A stretch of 64,000 bases of DNA from Mytilus californianus. Lineage: Eukaryota; Mollusca; Bivalvia; Mytilida; Mytilidae. The translations under genes were made by a program, and so were the position numbers. The DNA lies in NCBI RefSeq assembly GCF_021869535.1, contig NW_026262679.1:43446426-43510425 (forward strand). Reading direction: 5' to 3'. Below are positions 61,401 to 63,100 of the stretch, in pieces; within the stretch, counting starts at the first letter, position 1, and every line of letters starts with the position of its first letter. The notes beneath the pieces were generated by a model. It did no database searches. It was not told the DNA's origin and was given only the letters and a program-made list of their open reading frames with translations.

Positions 61401-62714
61401 GTAAGATATGGTATACAAGATTTAATAGTCATCTTCTTCATTTAGAAGATTAAGCTGTATTTGATAAGTTTTCCCCTACTTAAAAAATCAGCTAGTGTTG
61501 CCCCCCTGTTTTTTGAGTGGCCTGTTTTAAAATTAAGGCAGAAAAACTATCAAAAAGGGTTATTGTCAAAATAACATACATTGAATTTGGATTTAATTAT
61601 GTCAACGAAAATCTGGGTTTACAACAACTACATAAAATATTTCATTTGAAATATAATAATTATGTTTACAAATATAATTGCTGTTCAAAAAACGTTTTAC
61701 ACAAGTTACTAGAAGAAAACTTTATTTTGGACATCTATAACATACTGATCTTGCTCAGAGCACTGACATTTCAGAACATCAGGGATATCTCTGTGAATTG
61801 GTCTATGATATAATGATGTTGAAAGATATTATGTGCAGCTAAGTATTGATACATTTCATTAATCCCATAAGAAACTATTTAAAACAAAAGATTGCACTAT
61901 TGTCAATATAACTTACACAAAATATACAAAGGAGGTCAATTTAACAAAAACATAGCAAGACCATGGGTTTCAAATAAAAAGAGGTAGTAAGATACAGATG
62001 ATTGCTAACAAAATAATGTGAATTGATAGAGATATCAAAAACTTCAATTTTATATCCTAATGTCACACTTTCCAGACCACCTTTATGGCTTTACCCATAT
62101 ACAGGATGTGCCACTTAAACCAAATCCACAACTTATAACCATCGAAACTAGATGCAAAAGTTTATCTGCCAGTACTGTCACTAAGGCATAAAATGAAGTT
62201 CCTTGTGATCCCAATAAATCTAATCAGCAAAGTATAAACTTCTGTATATGACCAAATGATTTAAAATAATTGGTAAACTCCCTCAAGTGTGTAATTTGGC
62301 AATCATACTCATTCTCTTATTTTTATATAATTTAAATTATTTAGACCCAAAAGTAGCCAAAAAGTGTGGTACCATGCAAATGAACTCTAGTTGTGAAATG
62401 TCTTTGATATATATTCTGTAACTAATTCTTGTAAAAGAGTAAAATGCAGCACTTAAAGTCCCCCAAGTGTATAATGTAGGTCATAATGACCAAAGTATTG
62501 CACAAATTTTTACATTTTCCTTTCTAATGTTCTAAAAGTCAGTCAACAATAATTGAAATATCTCTCAATAATACCATATTTGTATATTTTTCATTCTTAC
62601 CATATTCCTCAACTGTAAATAGTTGTACATGTTCCTTTCCTTCAACTAACATAGTAATCTTCCATTCGCCTAATGGTGGATCTTCTGATAGAGGCATCTC
62701 AAAGCTTAATAATC
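1325..62714 (-). CDS. Alpha-2-macroglobulin/TEP-family protein (CD109-like) with Ig, six-Cys and PAN domains inserted in MG5; partial gene, 22 exons
   Basis: Partial gene spanning the window and open at both ends. Family members are secreted or GPI-anchored protease traps or complement-like opsonins. Twenty-two exons (listed separately) join in compatible phase to about 997 codons. In order: end of MG2 (residues 1-38), MG3 (38-148), MG4 (to about 265), MG5 first half (to about 322), inserted block (about 322-858), MG5 second half (858-913), MG6 start (913-963), bait-region start (963-997). Diagnostic segments are GEWKITMLVEGKEHVQLF, VEEYVLPKYEVTI across a splice junction, FSVENCFDNKV and KAAPGSLCSVGVVDKS. 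The thioester region is outside, so A2M, CD109 and C3-like subtypes cannot be separated. Start codon and signal peptide are not in the window. Exon junctions were read by eye from GT/AG sites plus homology and have no transcript support. Confidence 0.88.
1431..2566. other. Intron, no clear content
   Basis: AT-rich intron between the MG6 exon and the bait exon. A 61-codon minus-strand open frame (1826-2011) ends near a good donor (AGAAAG/GTATGC), but no frame fits the flanking phase 0 (see rejected items). Confidence 0.5.
2567..2963. mobile_element. MITE flanked by TTAA (piggyBac-like)
   Basis: Terminal inverted repeat GGATGTTCGCT at the left and AGCGAACATCC at the right, with TTAA immediately outside on both sides (2567-2570 and 2960-2963). 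TTAA duplication is typical of piggyBac-type transposons. Length ~0.4 kb, with no transposase. It ends about 30 bases from the donor of the MG6 exon. Confidence 0.75.
2994..3143 (-). CDS. TEP exon 21: MG6 domain, first half
   Basis: 150 nt, phase 0 to 0, acceptor GAATCAG, donor GTTTGT. It encodes VEMKFDQDTVYPGNEVNI, then KAAPGSLCSVGVVDKSINLL, ending ITPDQ. The core 'AAPGSLCSVGVVDKS' is one of the most conserved signatures of the A2M/TEP family and precedes the bait region. Joins cleanly to FDNK of the preceding exon. Confidence 0.95.
3144..3496. other. Intron with a repeat-like segment
   Basis: Around 3230-3430 the text (TTCTATGTTCAGTGAAC and neighbours) resembles a segment near 43.76 kb, suggesting a dispersed repeat. 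An 88-codon minus-strand frame here has no recognisable similarity and is not called a gene. Confidence 0.45.
3497..3792. repeat. Four essentially perfect 74-bp tandem copies
   Basis: Unit beginning ACCAAACATTAACCAGATCT repeats at 3497, 3571, 3645 and 3719 with no differences seen. Intronic, between the MG5 and MG6 exons. Confidence 0.95.
4109..4176. repeat. ~21-bp tandem repeat, about three units
   Basis: GCCATTCAACTTTGTCATTA repeated three times with one or two substitutions. Upstream of the SINE-like repeat. Confidence 0.85.
4170..4440 (+). repeat. SINE-like dispersed repeat, copy 1
   Basis: Shares TCAGTGATTGTTGTTTGTTG, GGTATGGGTTTTGCTCATTG and the tail CAATCATACCACATCTCC with copies at about 23.9, 41.3, 49.1 and 52.3 kb, always in the same order. 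No A/B box was confirmed, so 'SINE' is a working label. Confidence 0.7.
4607..4776 (-). CDS. TEP exon 20: MG5 domain, second half
   Basis: 170 nt, phase 1 to 0, acceptor TTTTTCAG, donor GTTGGT. It begins (D)SKDIIKSTHVAKVKISIP and continues with GPKSELLIYYVREDD and FSVENCFDNK. In ordinary A2M-family proteins this follows FFVQVLSK-type sequence after about 20-30 residues. Here about 540 residues intervene. The Cys of VENC is the usual conserved MG5/MG6 Cys. Confidence 0.95.
4777..5210. other. Intron, nothing recognised
   Basis: AT-rich, no exon or repeat seen. Confidence 0.4.
5211..5490 (+). repeat. R1 element, 5' head fragment
   Basis: Begins AAAATGCTTCGCCGAGCC and carries GACCGCAGAGGTC, ACCCTGAACAGTTGGGGCAA and TTTGACACATAATAGGTTTC, the head shared by the R1 copies. 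No tandem core or 3' end follows. Confidence 0.8.
5500..6225. repeat. Fragment related to the right half of the TA-flanked element at 32.5-34.7 kb
   Basis: Shared blocks in the same order: GTTCC...TATTxTAGTGATATCT, AGAATCATTTA..AGCA, ACCGCAAACGA and CAAGTG/ACAGTT then AAAAAGTTTTTTT. No clear termini. Confidence 0.6.
6322..7452. mobile_element. Pearl/Helentron-like element R3: ~170-bp tandem core, ACGG microsatellite
   Basis: About six tandem units of ~165-170 bp (GGGGCGTAACTCCTAG ... ATATGCACATCTAC ... GTGTGGTTTGAGAGGAGTTG), then an ACGG/ACAG run (about 7356-7405), then CGTTGCGTGGGGTATAAT. ATACCCCACG near the left end is the inverse of CGTGGGGTAT at the right. Tandem core plus ACGG microsatellite is the layout known for bivalve 'pearl' elements. 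The right end lies about 20 bases from the donor of the PAN exon. Confidence 0.75.
7472..7723 (-). CDS. TEP exon 19: PAN/Apple domain
   Basis: 252 nt, phase 1 to 1, acceptor TTGTTAAG, donor GTAATA. It encodes one whole PAN/Apple domain: ICTKLF at the N end, then TGDVDDCARACNKENKCLGF, NYHIHGTCELF and DYYERQCYTD. The six cysteines and the pattern C-x3-C-x5-C-LGF match PAN_1. These domains bind proteins or glycans. As a single phase-1/1 exon it is an ideal shuffling unit, and it forms the last part of the insert before MG5 resumes. Confidence 0.92.
7980..9990. repeat. 2-kb intronic minisatellite, ~31-bp unit with higher-order structure
   Basis: Variants of GTGTGACTAGATATAGTTTG followed by TAGTGTCTAT or GGGTGCTAT recur throughout. 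Longer composite units of roughly 65 bp and several hundred bp are repeated, including a stretch near 8130-8340 re-appearing at about 8350-8560. Located between the second six-Cys module and the PAN exon. Confidence 0.95.
10005..10330. repeat. Second, degenerate minisatellite (~36-bp unit)
   Basis: Units such as TGTACAGTGTATATGTGTG and GAGTTAATGTATTGTA follow directly on the 31-bp array. Copies diverge to the right. Open frames here are repeat artefacts. Confidence 0.85.
10428..10549 (-). CDS. TEP exon 18: six-Cys module 2, second half (b2)
   Basis: 122 nt, phase 2 to 1, donor GTATGT. It reads KFAELKTCIGPYWNDCK, then VLDSYNTLCPEKK. Closely matches exon b1 at 20.3 kb (CIxPYxxxCK and MYN/SYN-x-[ML]-C). 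The acceptor (TTTAAAG) is imperfect, and its pyrimidine tract TTATTTCCCTTT belongs to the adjacent repeat. Confidence 0.88.
10552..11650 (+). repeat. Tandem-cored element R4, copy 1
   Basis: ~165-170 bp units with TAACTCTAGAACGG, TTTCATAACATTTGGTTGAG and GTTAGAGAACGGAAAC, and an internal end-like piece GACAAGGGTAAAACTTG near 10730. Related copies at 28.2 and 37.0 kb. It begins 3 bases from exon b2. Confidence 0.75.
11717..12924 (+). mobile_element. R1 element, complete copy B
   Basis: Head AAAATGCTCCGCTGGGG, C-run at about 12001-12022, ~165-bp tandem monomers (CAATTTCAGAGAGATCCATA, TTATTGTCTGGAAACTAG) and 3' end ATACCAATATACGACCACAA with GCGGCCGTATAAAA. Head, tandem core and a terminal hairpin, without coding capacity, resemble non-autonomous Helentron/pearl elements of bivalves. 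Confidence 0.8.
12925..13315. other. Intron spacer with probable old repeat
   Basis: GATTCAACATTTCGAAGAAC and TTAGATTCAGCACTTGAAAG are two related blocks about 125 bases apart, suggesting a degraded tandem repeat. No exon seen. Confidence 0.45.
13702..14243. mobile_element. MITE with ~50-bp TIRs and 9-bp target duplication (Mutator-like)
   Basis: Left terminus CATCTTCGCTAGCCAAGGGT; right terminus is its inverse, ACCCTTGGCTAGCGAAGATG, and the similarity extends to about 50 bp. Flanked by TACAATTTC (13693-13701) and TACCATTTC (14244-14252), a 9-bp duplication with one change, as in Mutator-like elements. Inserted inside an R1 monomer. Confidence 0.88.
14396..14513. repeat. Truncated second copy of the MITE's right end
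   Basis: The last ~118 bp of the 13702-14243 MITE (from ATGGCTTTAATCTACC to GCGAAGATG) recur, followed by the same TACCATTTC flank. This is a copy carried along when the surrounding R1 monomers were duplicated. Confidence 0.85.
15438..16526. other. Intron with dispersed repeat R6
   Basis: 15880-16330 contains GGCAGCAACCCAACAATGGG, GTTCTATTTTTAGCCATG and GACGACGACAGACAACAAGTG, shared in part with 37.98-38.1 kb and 40.91-41.26 kb. The rest is unassigned AT-rich intron. Confidence 0.6.
16527..16611 (-). CDS. TEP exon 17: six-Cys module 2, first half (a2)
   Basis: 85 nt, phase 1 to 2, acceptor TTATTGACAG, donor GTAAGT. It reads SKCDMVELSKCMEPMIKLEG then NSMLQIC. The pattern C-DM-x5-C-M-x-P-x12-C matches exon a1 at 24.2 kb in cysteine spacing (x7, x15). 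Joined to b2 it gives one complete six-Cys module. Confidence 0.9.
16612..17607. other. Intron, nothing recognised
   Basis: AT-rich; no exon or repeat identified with confidence. Confidence 0.4.
17608..19351 (+). mobile_element. R1 element, copy D (3' hairpin decayed)
   Basis: Head AAAATACTCCGCTGGGCTC, GACACAGTATAGGTTTC, C-run near 17895, then about ten ~165-bp monomers. Ends at ATACCAATATACGAC without the second hairpin arm. Confidence 0.8.
19610..20180. repeat. Dispersed repeat with (AGAC)n run
   Basis: An (ACAG/AGAC)n microsatellite at about 20109-20135 is followed by AACATAGCCCCCAATCCTAG and a GGTATAAT end. The same end, ATAGCCCCCATTCCTAG, occurs at about 30014. The overlapping open frames on both strands are repeat artefacts. 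Confidence 0.65.
20326..20429 (-). CDS. TEP exon 16: six-Cys module 1, second half (b1)
   Basis: 104 nt, phase 2 to 1, acceptor TTGTTTAG, donor GTAAGT. It reads VYETMEVCIKPYRTSCKGQL, then LKDMYNSMC. Cysteines are spaced x7 and x17. Joins a1 through a CAG codon (…MC-Q-VYETM…) and continues into a2 through AAA (…MC-K-SKCDM…). Confidence 0.92.
20540..21601. mobile_element. hAT MITE 'X', copy 1
   Basis: Starts CAAGGCTTCCAAAACGG and ends TTTTGGAAGCCCTG, inverse of CAGGGCTTCCAAAA. Flanked by the 8-bp duplication GTTTGGAC on both sides (20532-20539, 21602-21609). CAGGG-type ends with 8-bp duplications are hAT hallmarks. ~1.06 kb with no transposase frame. Confidence 0.92.
21765..22210. repeat. Tandem array of ~33-35-bp units inside R1 copy E
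   Basis: Units of GCAATTGAAGATTTCTTGCT followed by ATTGCGCAATACTGT, about thirteen copies with variants. The same array sits at the same place in R1 copy G. Confidence 0.95.
23030..24224. other. Intron with SINE-like repeat copies
   Basis: 23920-24215 is a copy of the SINE-like repeat (TCAGTGGTTGTCATTTGCTG ... GTCTCTGGAGGAGAGTTG ... CAATCATACCTCATC). A shorter tail-like piece (GTTGTCTCATTGCAATCATACC) lies at about 23745. A candidate pseudoexon at 23032-23090 was rejected. Confidence 0.6.
24225..24315 (-). CDS. TEP exon 15: six-Cys module 1, first half (a1)
   Basis: 91 nt, phase 1 to 2, acceptor TTTTTTATAG, donor GTAAGT. It reads (E)LHRSCDMMAVQTCMMPVAR then INPGNVKEMC. Three cysteines at x7 and x15 spacing. 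It follows Ig2 directly (INLY-E-LHRSC). Module function unknown. The cysteine ladder and predicted helices recall nematode DUF19 or insect 27-kDa hemolymph glycoprotein-type domains, but only loosely. Confidence 0.9.
24316..25363. other. Intron; poly-G tract and a relic-like pseudoexon
   Basis: Poly-G run at about 24449-24475. At 24640-24682 a good acceptor (TAGTTTTCAG) opens a phase-1 frame reading DNIVCDIWTGQPISLMQEM that ends in a TAA; see findings. The rest is featureless. Confidence 0.5.
25364..25651 (-). CDS. TEP exon 14: second Ig domain (I-set)
   Basis: 288 nt, phase 1 to 1, acceptor ATATTTGCAG, donor GTAAGT. It contains VILECSITAIPNNYASWLFK (first Cys and core Trp) and LKTEDFGKYTCVAENHLGKA (D-x-G-x-Y-x-C motif). 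One whole I-set domain on one exon, typical of cell-adhesion and pattern-recognition proteins. It joins Ig1 by an ATT codon (VVN-I-APEIEML). Confidence 0.95.
25652..27911. other. Intron between the two Ig exons
   Basis: AT-rich, T-runs at about 26073-26088 and 26504. A worn SINE-like tail (GTCTTACTGGCAATCATGCC) lies at about 27617. Nothing else recognised. Confidence 0.5.
27912..28214 (-). CDS. TEP exon 13: first Ig domain (I-set)
   Basis: 303 nt, phase 1 to 1, acceptor TTATTTGTTTTAG, donor GTAAAT. It reads EITKPTIQKFPNDIATSEGQ, TVEFVCEVAGDWGLQVIWKK, and later LRIENVTRHDTGIYICAAQN. Cys, Trp and D-x-G-x-Y-x-C positions are those of an I-set fold. NQT and NVT are possible N-glycosylation sites. 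A repeat element begins ~20 bases upstream of the acceptor. Confidence 0.94.
28235..29513 (+). repeat. Tandem-cored element R4, copy 2 (two core families)
   Basis: Starts near GTGTCCACATGTGAACACAG; 28290-28815 repeats R4 units (CATAACATTTGGTTGAG); 28840-29440 carries a second ~155-bp unit (AAATCTGGCAAGAATTGTAC); ends GACAGACGGACAGACGGATG then CTCTGCGCGGGGGACAATT. Pearl/Helentron-like layout. Confidence 0.75.
29514..30047. other. Intron, probable repeat remnants
   Basis: Blocks such as TGACCTTGACC and CCCCTTTTC-TT are repeated, and the end ATAGCCCCCATTCCTAGAAA (30014) matches the repeat at 20.15 kb. The 114-codon minus-strand frame here is not a convincing protein. Confidence 0.5.
30048..30134 (-). 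CDS. TEP exon 12: acidic linker with dibasic KEKR site
   Basis: Phase 1 start with a strong acceptor (CTTTTATTTCAG). It reads GLNQKEKRSVELDEEEKEEP, then WFIRKKRNT if extended. KEKR fits a proprotein-convertase consensus ([KR]-x-[KR]-R). The end given (30048, CAG/GTTCTT) is the only nearby GT that restores phase 1 for the Ig exon, but it is a poor donor. An earlier GT at 30073 leaves phase 2. A repeat end falls just beyond, so the true border may be altered or missing from my model. Confidence 0.6.
30318..30985 (+). repeat. Dispersed repeat R5, copy 1
   Basis: Opens GTAAGGGTTC-GCGGAACCCA and GTGTCTCGCC, has ~130-bp internal tandem units (CAAGTTTGGTACAAATCCA, ACTTTAACCACAGAGTGAAT), then GACGCCGAC-type runs and closes with AGTCGCAGGCTCAACAAAAA, which also occurs near the left end. 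Second copy at 58.1 kb. Confidence 0.75.
31010..31892. mobile_element. TA-flanked MITE with CCGTAAATTGGG termini
   Basis: Left CCGTAAATTGGG, right CCCAATTTACGG, TA on both sides, as for Tc1/mariner-related MITEs. CCAAAAT-type subterminal repeats and a ~28-base poly-G run (31165-31192) inside. No transposase. Confidence 0.85.
31893..32470. other. Intron; possible unplaced exon at 32.1-32.2 kb
   Basis: A strong donor (AACTAGAAG/GTAAAT) at about 32092 ends two plausible minus-strand frames (YQNLHSALELTSTLE..., or LIEMMNAWRMISCLMYPK), but neither fits the neighbouring phase-1 borders. Not annotated as coding. Confidence 0.4.
32472..34733. mobile_element. TA-flanked TIR element 'Z', 2.26 kb
   Basis: Left CCGTAGAAAGGCTTGTATAG, right CTATACAAGCCTTTCTACGG, perfect inverses, with TA outside both ends. 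GGTGCGGACTAT occurs just inside both ends. The 137-codon plus-strand frame (32484-32897) starts inside the TIR and shows no transposase motif I can recognise. A related fragment is at 5.5-6.2 kb. Confidence 0.88.
34765..35976. mobile_element. Probable hAT-type element, 1.2 kb
   Basis: Left CAGGGCCTAATCTAGG; right AGATTATGGCCTG, an imperfect inverse. CAGTTG abuts both ends, a partial target duplication. Contains a GGAGAAGTGACTTCTCC palindrome near the left end. Confidence 0.65.
35977..36290. other. Intron, nothing recognised
   Basis: AT-rich spacer between the hAT-type element and the micro-exon. Confidence 0.4.
36291..36321 (-). CDS. TEP exon 11: 31-nt micro-exon (linker)
   Basis: Phase 0 to 1, acceptor TATTCTTAACAG, donor GTATGT. 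It reads EPVPSENKTM(G). NKT is a possible glycosylation site. Supported by strong splice sites and phase fit with both neighbours; no homology evidence. Confidence 0.72.
36322..37018. other. Intron, nothing recognised
   Basis: AT-rich with no clear repeat until the R4 copy. Confidence 0.4.
37019..37606 (+). repeat. Tandem-cored element R4, copy 3
   Basis: Begins TGTGTCCATAGGACACAGAT; units with ATAACATTTGGTTGATG and TTATAAAGGGACATAACTC; ends GACGAACAAGGGTAAAACTT and CTGCGGCGGGGGCATAAAA. A complete-looking member: opening palindrome, core, GC-rich end. Confidence 0.78.
37607..38283. repeat. Dispersed repeat related to R6
   Basis: GGGCAAT(C/T)ACTCC units at about 37622 and 37846, plus GTTCTATTTTTAGCCATG at about 37992, shared with 16.1 and 41.05 kb. 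Confidence 0.55.
38284..40911 (+). mobile_element. R1 element, copy F, with nested hAT MITE
   Basis: Head AAAATGCTCCGCTGGGCGC, C-run, element X at 38570-39605, then about seven ~165-bp monomers and 3' hairpin GCAAAATTTTTTTGCGGTCGT then ATAAAA. Confidence 0.85.
38570..39605. mobile_element. hAT MITE 'X', copy 2
   Basis: CAAGGCTTCCAAAACGG to TTTTGGAAGCCCTG, colinear with copy 1. It sits in the R1 C-run, giving the near-identical 8-bp flanks CCCCCCCT and CCCCCCTT. Confidence 0.9.
40912..41265. repeat. Dispersed repeat R6
   Basis: CAGCAACCCAACAATGGGC, TTCTATTTTTAGCCATGTC, GACGACGACAGACGCCAAGTG and a GC-rich closing palindrome, CTCACTTGGCCCTATGGGCC then AGGTGAGC. Confidence 0.7.
41266..41395 (+). 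repeat. SINE-like repeat, 3' part
   Basis: GTATGGGTTTTGCTAATTGTT, GTGACCTATAGTTGCTAAC and CAATCATACCACTTCTCC, the right half of the 4170-4440 family. Confidence 0.75.
41421..41452 (-). CDS. TEP exon 10: 32-nt micro-exon (linker)
   Basis: Phase 1 to 0, acceptor TTTTATTGTAG, donor GTAAGT. It reads (D)GVEGTAEVKP. Good splice sites and phase fit; no homology. Confidence 0.72.
41453..42208. other. Intron with long T-runs
   Basis: T-runs at about 42069-42126. Reading minus, these are poly-A, so they do not help the acceptor at 41453. Nothing else seen. Confidence 0.45.
42209..42262 (-). CDS. TEP exon 9: 54-nt linker exon
   Basis: Phase 1 to 1, acceptor TTTGTAAAG, donor GTATGT. It reads (D)DPELGYKPEAENTTISL. 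NTT is a possible glycosylation site. Acidic and Pro-containing, continuous in character with its neighbours. Confidence 0.72.
   Translation of the reverse strand: MTLNLAINQKQRTLLLV
42440..42648. mobile_element. TA-flanked fold-back MITE, copy 1
   Basis: CTGTGGATTCATT at the left, AATGAATCCACAG at the right, TA outside both. The inner parts also pair (CCAATTTTCGTGG and CCACGAAA). Confidence 0.88.
42649..43943. other. Intron, little recognised
   Basis: At about 43740-43800 TTCTATGTTCAGTGAACC resembles the segment near 3330. No exon found. Confidence 0.4.
43944..44109 (-). CDS. TEP exon 8: last MG5 strand before the insert, His-rich and Pro-rich segment
   Basis: 166 nt, phase 0 to 1, acceptor TTTTTTTCAG, donor GTAAGA. 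It opens VLSK, completing the MG5 strand FFVQ/VLSK, then leaves the family pattern: SHMVHHTHVKHHFKSH has seven His in sixteen residues, followed by DSLPDDMLLDPYTPPPRPTW and LYPIDPIPYY. The change inside this exon marks the left border of the inserted block. Exon is secure by splice sites and phase; the role of the His cluster is unknown. Confidence 0.88.
44110..44417. other. Intron spacer
   Basis: Short AT-rich spacer before R1 copy G. No feature seen. Confidence 0.4.
44418..45883 (+). mobile_element. R1 element, copy G
   Basis: Head AAAATGCTTCGCTGAGCG, ~35-bp array (44630-45055), ~165-bp monomers, 3' end ATACCAATATACAATGC ... GCGGTCGTATAAAA. Its right end is ~10 bases from the duplicated splice donors. 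Confidence 0.85.
44630..45055. repeat. Tandem array of ~33-35-bp units inside R1 copy G
   Basis: GCAATTGAAGATTTCTTGCT plus ATTGCGCAATACTGT units, as in copy E. Confidence 0.95.
45893..46060 (-). repeat. 42-bp tandem duplication of an exon end with its splice donor (four donors)
   Basis: Identical GTACAG/GTAAGT donors end at 46027, 45985, 45943 and 45901, exactly 42 bases apart. The three extra units repeat TACAAATTCTTTGTACAG with its intron start. Only the donor at 46027 keeps the frame open; using any of the others reads VSC and then TAA. Confidence 0.95.
46027..46245 (-). CDS. TEP exon 7: end of MG4, start of MG5
   Basis: 219 nt, phase 0 to 0, acceptor TTTTTGTAG, donor GTAAGT. It includes ARAPKYFQPYGRYHHII, WFSPSNSYIHIP, VKCGSTLDLDVLYSTT and DTRYKFFVQ. 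The Cys and the following strands match MG5 of A2M/CD109 proteins. Confidence 0.92.
46246..46899. other. Intron, nothing recognised
   Basis: Unassigned AT-rich intron. Confidence 0.4.
46900..47073 (-). CDS. TEP exon 6: MG4 domain
   Basis: 174 nt, phase 0 to 0, acceptor TTTATTAAG, donor GTAAGT. It reads VIVTKPDGSPAPGELIEI, then FTSDDNGLVKFAIKTL and VNRLSFN. 'V-TKPDGSPAP' and 'T-DD-GL--F-I' are standard MG4 features of TEPs. NFT is a possible glycosylation site. Confidence 0.94.
47332..47527. mobile_element. TA-flanked fold-back MITE, copy 2
   Basis: CTGTGGATTCAT at the left, ATGAATTCACAG at the right, TA outside. Same family as 42440-42648. Confidence 0.8.
47528..47941. other. Intron, nothing recognised
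   Basis: Unassigned AT-rich intron. Confidence 0.4.
47942..48143. mobile_element. ~200-bp TIR MITE (AGGGCTGTTCTAGAAAATAC)
   Basis: AGGGCTGTTCTAGAAAATAC at the left and GTATTTTCTGGAACAGCCCT at the right, plus ATGTCCC/GGACAT inside. The ends resemble those of element W at 49.3 kb (AGGGCTATT). Confidence 0.85.
48144..49140. other. Intron with W-like fragments
   Basis: AAGGGCTATTCCAGGATAAATA at about 48694 and GAGCGCTATTCCATTAAAATG at about 48975 look like single ends of the AGGGCTATT family. The rest is unassigned. Confidence 0.5.
49407..52047. mobile_element. hAT MITE 'X', copy 3 (interrupted)
   Basis: CAAGGCTTCCAAAACGG to TTTTGGAAGCCCTG, flanked by TAATAGAC on both sides (one extra C at the left). 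Colinear with copies 1 and 2 once element Y is removed. Confidence 0.9.
49580..51162. mobile_element. TIR element 'Y', ~1.6 kb, inside X
   Basis: CAGAGCTCCAGATAAG at the left and CTTATCTGGAGCTCTG at the right; AAAAGC abuts both sides. CAG-type ends suggest hAT. Subterminal ATTGGGTTTT(T) motifs recur. A 68-codon minus-strand frame (50430-50636) is unrecognised. Confidence 0.85.
52300..52660 (+). repeat. SINE-like repeat, near-complete copy
   Basis: AACATGTTTAACCTGCAAC, TTCAGCGGTTTTTGTTTGTTG, GCGGTATGGGTTTGCTCATGG and GTTGTCTCATTAGCAATC in family order. Confidence 0.75.
52863..52978 (-). CDS. TEP exon 5: MG3/MG4 boundary
   Basis: 116 nt, phase 1 to 0, acceptor TGTTTTATAG, donor GTAAGT. It reads GISLNGTVKGPEMTFEAVKL then DTHGYFKDAFPYYAR. 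'FKDAFPYYARVIVTKPDG' across the junction matches the family's 'F..G.PY.G.V.V..PDG'. NGT is a possible glycosylation site. Confidence 0.93.
53364..53478 (-). CDS. TEP exon 4: MG3 domain, C-terminal part
   Basis: 115 nt, phase 0 to 1, acceptor CTGTTTTACAG, donor GTATGT. It reads IDGCETYIVDGSELML, then YGNLMINATVTEHVTG. 'INATVTE--TG' is a typical MG3 end. NAT is a possible glycosylation site. Confidence 0.93.
53479..54414. other. Intron with a short hairpin
   Basis: A GC-rich hairpin, CAACTATTGCCCT with AGGGCAATAGTTG, lies at 53960-53997 and may be a repeat terminus. The 85-codon plus-strand frame at 53698-53955 has no recognisable similarity. Confidence 0.5.
54415..55425. repeat. ~150-bp tandem-cored element with GTCTCGCC/GGCGAGAC ends
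   Basis: Five to six units containing AATCTCCATGGAAATGAGAT, CATTGACCTACCACTAGTGG and CAAAGTTTCAAAGTCAATAG. ATGTCTCGCC near the left and AGGCGAGACAAAAT at the right are inverted, with GCCGCTGCCGCCGGAGACAG next to the right end. Confidence 0.85.
55609..55738 (-). CDS. TEP exon 3: MG3 domain, central part
   Basis: 130 nt, phase 2 to 0, acceptor TTTATATTTAG, donor GTGAGC. It reads (K)YTYGKPVKGKVEISVCFQ, then YFYYYRSRDNSERPCANRI and MD. 'KYTYGKPVKGKV' is the standard A2M/TEP MG3 motif. Confidence 0.95.
55931..56015 (-). CDS. TEP exon 2: start of MG3
   Basis: 85 nt, phase 1 to 2, acceptor TTTTAG, donor GTGAGT. It reads (V)LPKYEVTITAPTFLLPT, then IQGTVCAK. 'VLPKYEV' is diagnostic for the family. 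Confidence 0.95.
56016..57249. other. Intron, nothing recognised
   Basis: Unassigned sequence; a slightly CpG-richer stretch at 56640-56780. Confidence 0.4.
57532..57864 (-). pseudogene. hAT transposase C-terminal (dimerisation) fragment
   Basis: An open frame of up to 110 codons contains LSLPLPVSTADCERCFSCLN, RVKTPLRKRL and LNCLMHISIEGP, the characteristic C-terminal dimerisation region of hAT transposases and their domesticated ZMYM/KIAA1586-like relatives. Just upstream, in another frame, NNLLLMLKPFYEQTEDTVSE looks like more of the same protein, implying a frameshift. No catalytic region found, so a dead remnant. Confidence 0.85.
58128..58762 (+). repeat. Dispersed repeat R5, copy 2
   Basis: GTAAGGGTTCCGAGGAACCC, GTGTCTCGCC, ~130-bp units (AAGCTTCTGTCCAAGTTTGG), GACGCCGCCGACGACAACG run and GTCGAAGGCTCGACAAAAA. 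Inserted within the hAT element. Confidence 0.78.
59630..62000. repeat. Region with recurrent GTCAATATAAC motif
   Basis: GTCAATATAAC occurs at about 59757, 59990, 61226, 61385 and 61900 (and once at 57197), often with AGTTGACA nearby (59737, 59785, 59965, 60015). Looks like a worn repeat with long diverged units. No exon between the MG2 and MG3 exons is needed or seen. A SINE-like tail piece lies at about 62290. Confidence 0.55.
62601..62714 (-). CDS. TEP exon 1 of window: end of MG2
   Basis: 114 nt, phase 1 to 1, acceptor TTTTTTTCTGAAG, donor GTAAGA. It reads LLSFEMPLSEDPPLGEWKI, TMLVEGKEHVQLFTVEEY. 'PLGEWKI...G....Q.FTVEEYVLPKYEV' across the junction is the canonical MG2-MG3 border of A2M, CD109 and insect TEPs. 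Upstream exons (signal peptide, MG1) are not in the window. Confidence 0.95.
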
Positions 62715-62738
62715 CTTCAGAAAAAAAAACATGACAAT

Positions 62739-63100
62739 TTAATACATATGTGACAACAACCTCTTGTCATGCTTGCATGATATGTGTAACTAATCTATAA
62801 TGAGATATGTTTTATACATATGTTACAACAATATGTTGTGTAATAAGTGTAACCAATTCTAATGATGTTTAATAAATATGTGACAACATTATCTTGTGTG
62901 ATATGTGTAACCAATCTACAATGGGATATGTTTTATACATATGTTACAACAATATGTTGTGTAATATCCAATCTACAATGGCATATGTTTTATACATATG
63001 TGACAACAATCTCTTGTGTGATATGACCATATGTGTAACCAATCTCTAATGAGATATGTTTTATACATATATGACAACAATATCTTGTGTGATATGTTGA
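62739..63100. repeat. ~60-bp tandem repeat, five to six units
   Basis: Units of GATATGTTTTATACATATGT, GACAACAATCTCTTGTGTGA and TATGTGTAACCAATCT with indels, starting ~25 bases upstream of the MG2 exon acceptor. Confidence 0.9.
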
